Source: Hyperoplus lanceolatus (lineage: Eukaryota > Chordata > Actinopteri > Uranoscopiformes > Ammodytidae). From it: a stretch of 64,000 nt of DNA. A program made the position numbers and the translations under genes. The stretch covers positions 18,141,501 to 18,205,500 of the forward strand of contig CM049398.1 in NCBI GenBank assembly GCA_026929865.2, written 5' to 3'. The notes beneath the pieces are model-generated. The model was not told where the DNA came from and ran no database searches. It saw only the letters and a list, made by a program, of their open reading frames with translations. Shown piece by piece: positions 61,847-64,000 of this stretch; the first letter of the stretch is position 1, and each line of letters begins with the position of its first letter.

Positions 61847-62260
61847 TGTGTGTGTGTTTGTGTGACAGGTTGGCTGTGAGCGAGTCTCTTTGTGAGGGCA
61901 GAGATCTGCCAATCAGACATACACATACACACAGTGTGTAAAGTCACGTTACTGTAGACAGAAATAAAGTGTGGATATACACTCAGACTTAGGATAATAA
62001 TAATAGCGGCGGCGATCCGGTCGCAGCCAAGCTTAGCCTAGCCTAGCTTTCCCATTTTGTGTGTGTGTGTGTTTGTGTGACAGGTTGGCTGTGAGCGAGT
62101 CTCTTTGTGAGAGCAGCGATCAGACATACACACACACAGTGTGTGAAGTCACGTTACTGTAGACAGAAATAAAGTGTGGATATACGCTCAGACTTAGGAT
62201 AATAATAGCGGCGGAGATCCGGTCGCAGCCTAGCTTAGCCTAGCCTAGCTTTCCCATTGT
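61847..62260 (+). repeat. Tandem duplication, two units of about 210 bp
   Basis: The unit GTTTGTGTGACAGGTTGGCT ... TAGCCTAGCTTTCCCATT occurs twice in direct orientation (from about 61850 and from about 62070), with small indels. The internal block 'gtagacagaaataaagtgtg' is in both. It lies inside family F. Confidence 0.9.
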
Positions 62261-62445
62261 ACAACTTGTGCAACGGTCGCATTTATACAGCAGGGCGGAG
62301 GGCCGAAATTCTGGCATATTCCCGGCTTTCACTGGCTGTGTAAAAGGGGCTACTGACTATGTATGGGTAAATATGGGTGTTACGTGTAGCCAGCAAAGGC
62401 TGCGCCACATTTAGAGTGGACTGCGATTTATAAAGGGAAACAGGC

Positions 62446-63658
62446 CAGGGCTCAACAATAAGGATTGCCCGACGTCCCGGGGCAAGTAAAACGCCACGTC
62501 GGGCCAGTAACTATGACAACCCACTTTCCCGAACGGGCAACCAGGAGTTTTTCCGAAATTATTGAAAAAAAAAATTATAATAATAATATTTTTATTTTTT
62601 ATAGCGCCAAATAAAATTCATCTATCCACGGTCTTTTTCCATATAGAGATGGTGCTCATTATTACATACGCTTAGACCTATGTTACTTATCTAATTTATG
62701 TGCGAGTAGTTGTGTCTGCTGCGTTGCATCTCTCCTCCGTTTTGTGAAGGGGGGCGGGGCTCCAGCGCCGAAACACACACATACACACACACAGATCTCG
62801 GCAAAAAACTGGTGCGCGTCTCTCACACACACAATCAGAGAGATAGGAAAGATAACTACATGCGTTACGTTGGTGTAACAGAAAGTACAAAAGCCAACGA
62901 GAAGCCTAAATAAGTAGACCCCAGCCGTCTGAAAAGCAGCAAAAATATCCGCGTTTTTTAAATGCATCCAAAGTGAAACTAGTAGCCTAGTAGTTTAGCG
63001 AGGATGCTAACGTTAGCTCTGCTGCTAGTAGCCTACTACCAGCTTAATGTGTGCAGGTCAACACAAACATCAGCAACAGTTAGCAGAGGAACATCTCTAC
63101 AGCCTGCATGTACATCTTAATAAATGGACCTGTGGTGTCATTTCTCATACCAGGAGGCAGTGGAAGATTGAAACTATACTGGAAAAGTGTTCAAAACAGC
63201 CTGTCCTGTGTCCTTAGCCAAAAGTTGAGATTTTTAATAATAATAATAATAATAATAAACGTTTAAAACAGATTGTTGTAGGCCTAAAAAAATGTCTTAC
63301 AGAAAAAAAGTTCTAAAGAATTGCTGTTGTAAAAAGAATAAGGTACAAGGAAAAAAACATTTGTGTGCATAAAACACGTCTCATTTGCAGTTATTGTTGG
63401 TTTAGAAACTAAAAAATTACAAATTTTCCAACTCAAATAATATTTGAATAATAGCCTTCACTTTCAGTATGATCATCTATAACACTGTCCATGATGTGTT
63501 TATACATTATAAATAAAGAGCGAATATAACAAATATTTGTACAGCACTAATAAAAACATTTTTATATAGGGGCCAGTAAAAATTTACTTCGGGCAAGTAG
63601 AATTCAGACCCACTTGCCCTGTCGGGCAAGTGAAAAAAAACCTTAGCGTTGAGCCCTG
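62446..63658 (-). mobile_element. hAT-like element copy C2, 1213 bp
   Basis: CAGGGCTCAACAATAAGG ... CCTTAGCGTTGAGCCCTG flanked by the 5-bp duplication CAGGC (62441-62445, 63659-63663). It is inverted relative to C1 and retains about 700 bp of interior (roughly 62598-63300) that C1 lacks, so C1 is probably the deletion derivative. No transposase recognised. An (AAT)n tract lies at 63236-63258. Confidence 0.85.
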
Positions 63659-63841
63659 CAGGCGTAGGACGTGAGTGAGCACTGTTTTATAAATCAGAAT
63701 ATTTTTGTTCGCAGGTACATCCTACATTTCGTCCGTACGCCAGCTTCCACGTGAATCCCACGCAAAGCTTTATAAATGAGGCCCCAGGCCTGTCAGTCTA
63801 GGTCAGGTAGGGAGGCTGGTTGGAGTATGACTTCACAAAGG

Positions 63842-63866
63842 AATAATAATAATAATAATAATAATA
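63842..63866. repeat. (AAT)n trinucleotide repeat
   Basis: Eight AAT units just before the third D-family terminus. Confidence 0.9.
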
Positions 63867-63871
63867 GGGTT

Positions 63872-63945
63872 TAGGGCTGGGCGATATGGACCAAGTCTAT
63901 ACCTATATCACGATATAGGTAATCTTATATCACGATATAAAGTGG
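63872..63945 (-). mobile_element. Third D-family terminus, partial (D3)
   Basis: TAGGGCTGGGCGATATGGAC followed by ATATCACGATATAGG repeats, the same end as D2's left side. From about 63946 the sequence changes to GGGCAAGTGAAAA-type motifs of family C. It is either truncated or interrupted; the rest is outside the window. Confidence 0.75.
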
Positions 63946-64000
63946 TTGACACTAACGCTTGCGCGGGGCAAGTGAAAATAATGTTCGGGCAAGTTGATAT

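Larger units (their letters stand above)
60471..62352. mobile_element. Element with TAGCCCCTTTTACACAG ends (family F)
   Basis: TAGCCCCTTTTACACAG occurs in direct orientation from about 60473 and about 60598, and its inverse CTGTGTAAAAGGGGCTA at about 62336-62352. The pair 60598/62352 shares the extra bases CAG/CTG. No clean target duplication was found, so the superfamily is open. D2 and a tandem duplication lie within it. Confidence 0.55.
56491..63784. mobile_element. Harbinger-like composite element, 7.3 kb, heavily interrupted
   Basis: Perfect 16-bp terminal repeats GGGCCTCATTTATAAA and TTTATAAATGAGGCCC are flanked by CAG on both sides (56488-56490, 63785-63787). A 3-bp CAG duplication fits PIF/Harbinger. 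A decayed minus-strand segment near 60190-60290 reads KKKRSDIKVDA, resembling the MYB/SANT-like protein of Harbinger elements. Most of the interior consists of later insertions: hAT remnants at 56980 and 57168, A2, the F-type element with D2 inside, and C2. Confidence 0.65.

Overview
The window reads as nuclear genomic DNA of a ray-finned fish, probably a percomorph-like teleost. I infer this from the mixture of large GT/CA microsatellites, tRNA-derived SINEs with the familiar fish tail, many short inverted-terminal-repeat DNA transposons (hAT, Tc1, TTAA-target, Harbinger-like and Mutator-like), and a vertebrate gene order. There is no bacterial, phage or plasmid character: no operons, no CRISPR array, and almost all open frames are shadows of repeats or chance.

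Three spliced genes lie on the + strand. (1) oaf, an 'out at first' secreted-protein homologue, has four coding exons (18815-19045, 34607-34741, 34871-35051, 36226-36500) that join in frame to 273 codons. (2) tlcd5 (tmem136), a multi-pass TLC-domain membrane protein, has two coding exons (40976-41171, 41591-42123) giving 242 codons. (3) The first coding exon of arhgef12 (LARG, a Rho guanine-nucleotide exchange factor) is at 47592-47623, at the end of a long putative 5' leader; the rest of that gene lies to the right of the window. From memory, human 11q23.3 carries OAF - POU2F3 - TMEM136 - ARHGEF12 in this orientation. Here no pou2f3 is recognisable between oaf and tlcd5.

Layout. 1-18.2 kb is intergenic with repeats: a 4.0-kb element that is itself a large inverted repeat (4237-8250), MITEs, a SINE fragment and a 175-bp direct duplication. 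18.2-36.5 kb is oaf; its 15.6-kb first intron carries a 623-bp TTAA element, a palindromic Tc1 chimera (30606-32244) and a broken LINE reverse transcriptase (32367-34250). 36.5-44.2 kb holds the oaf 3' region, a MITE and tlcd5 with a SINE in its 3' UTR. 46.1-47.6 kb is the putative arhgef12 promoter and leader. 47.6-64 kb is arhgef12 intron 1 and is largely a transposon nest.

The nest can be partly dated by its own structure. A Mutator-like element (48516-51760) is interrupted by a hAT-like element (49326-51300). A GT microsatellite is split by another hAT-like element (51997-52490). A hAT element (52906-55507) is interrupted at TTAA (53807-55411), and the matching empty site survives in a second copy at 60800-61778. 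A 7.3-kb Harbinger-like unit (56491-63784) holds second copies of three of these families. Target-site duplications were read directly for most of them. I found no evidence of a novel enzymatic or defence system. The noteworthy material is structural: inverted-repeat chimeras, nesting and synteny.
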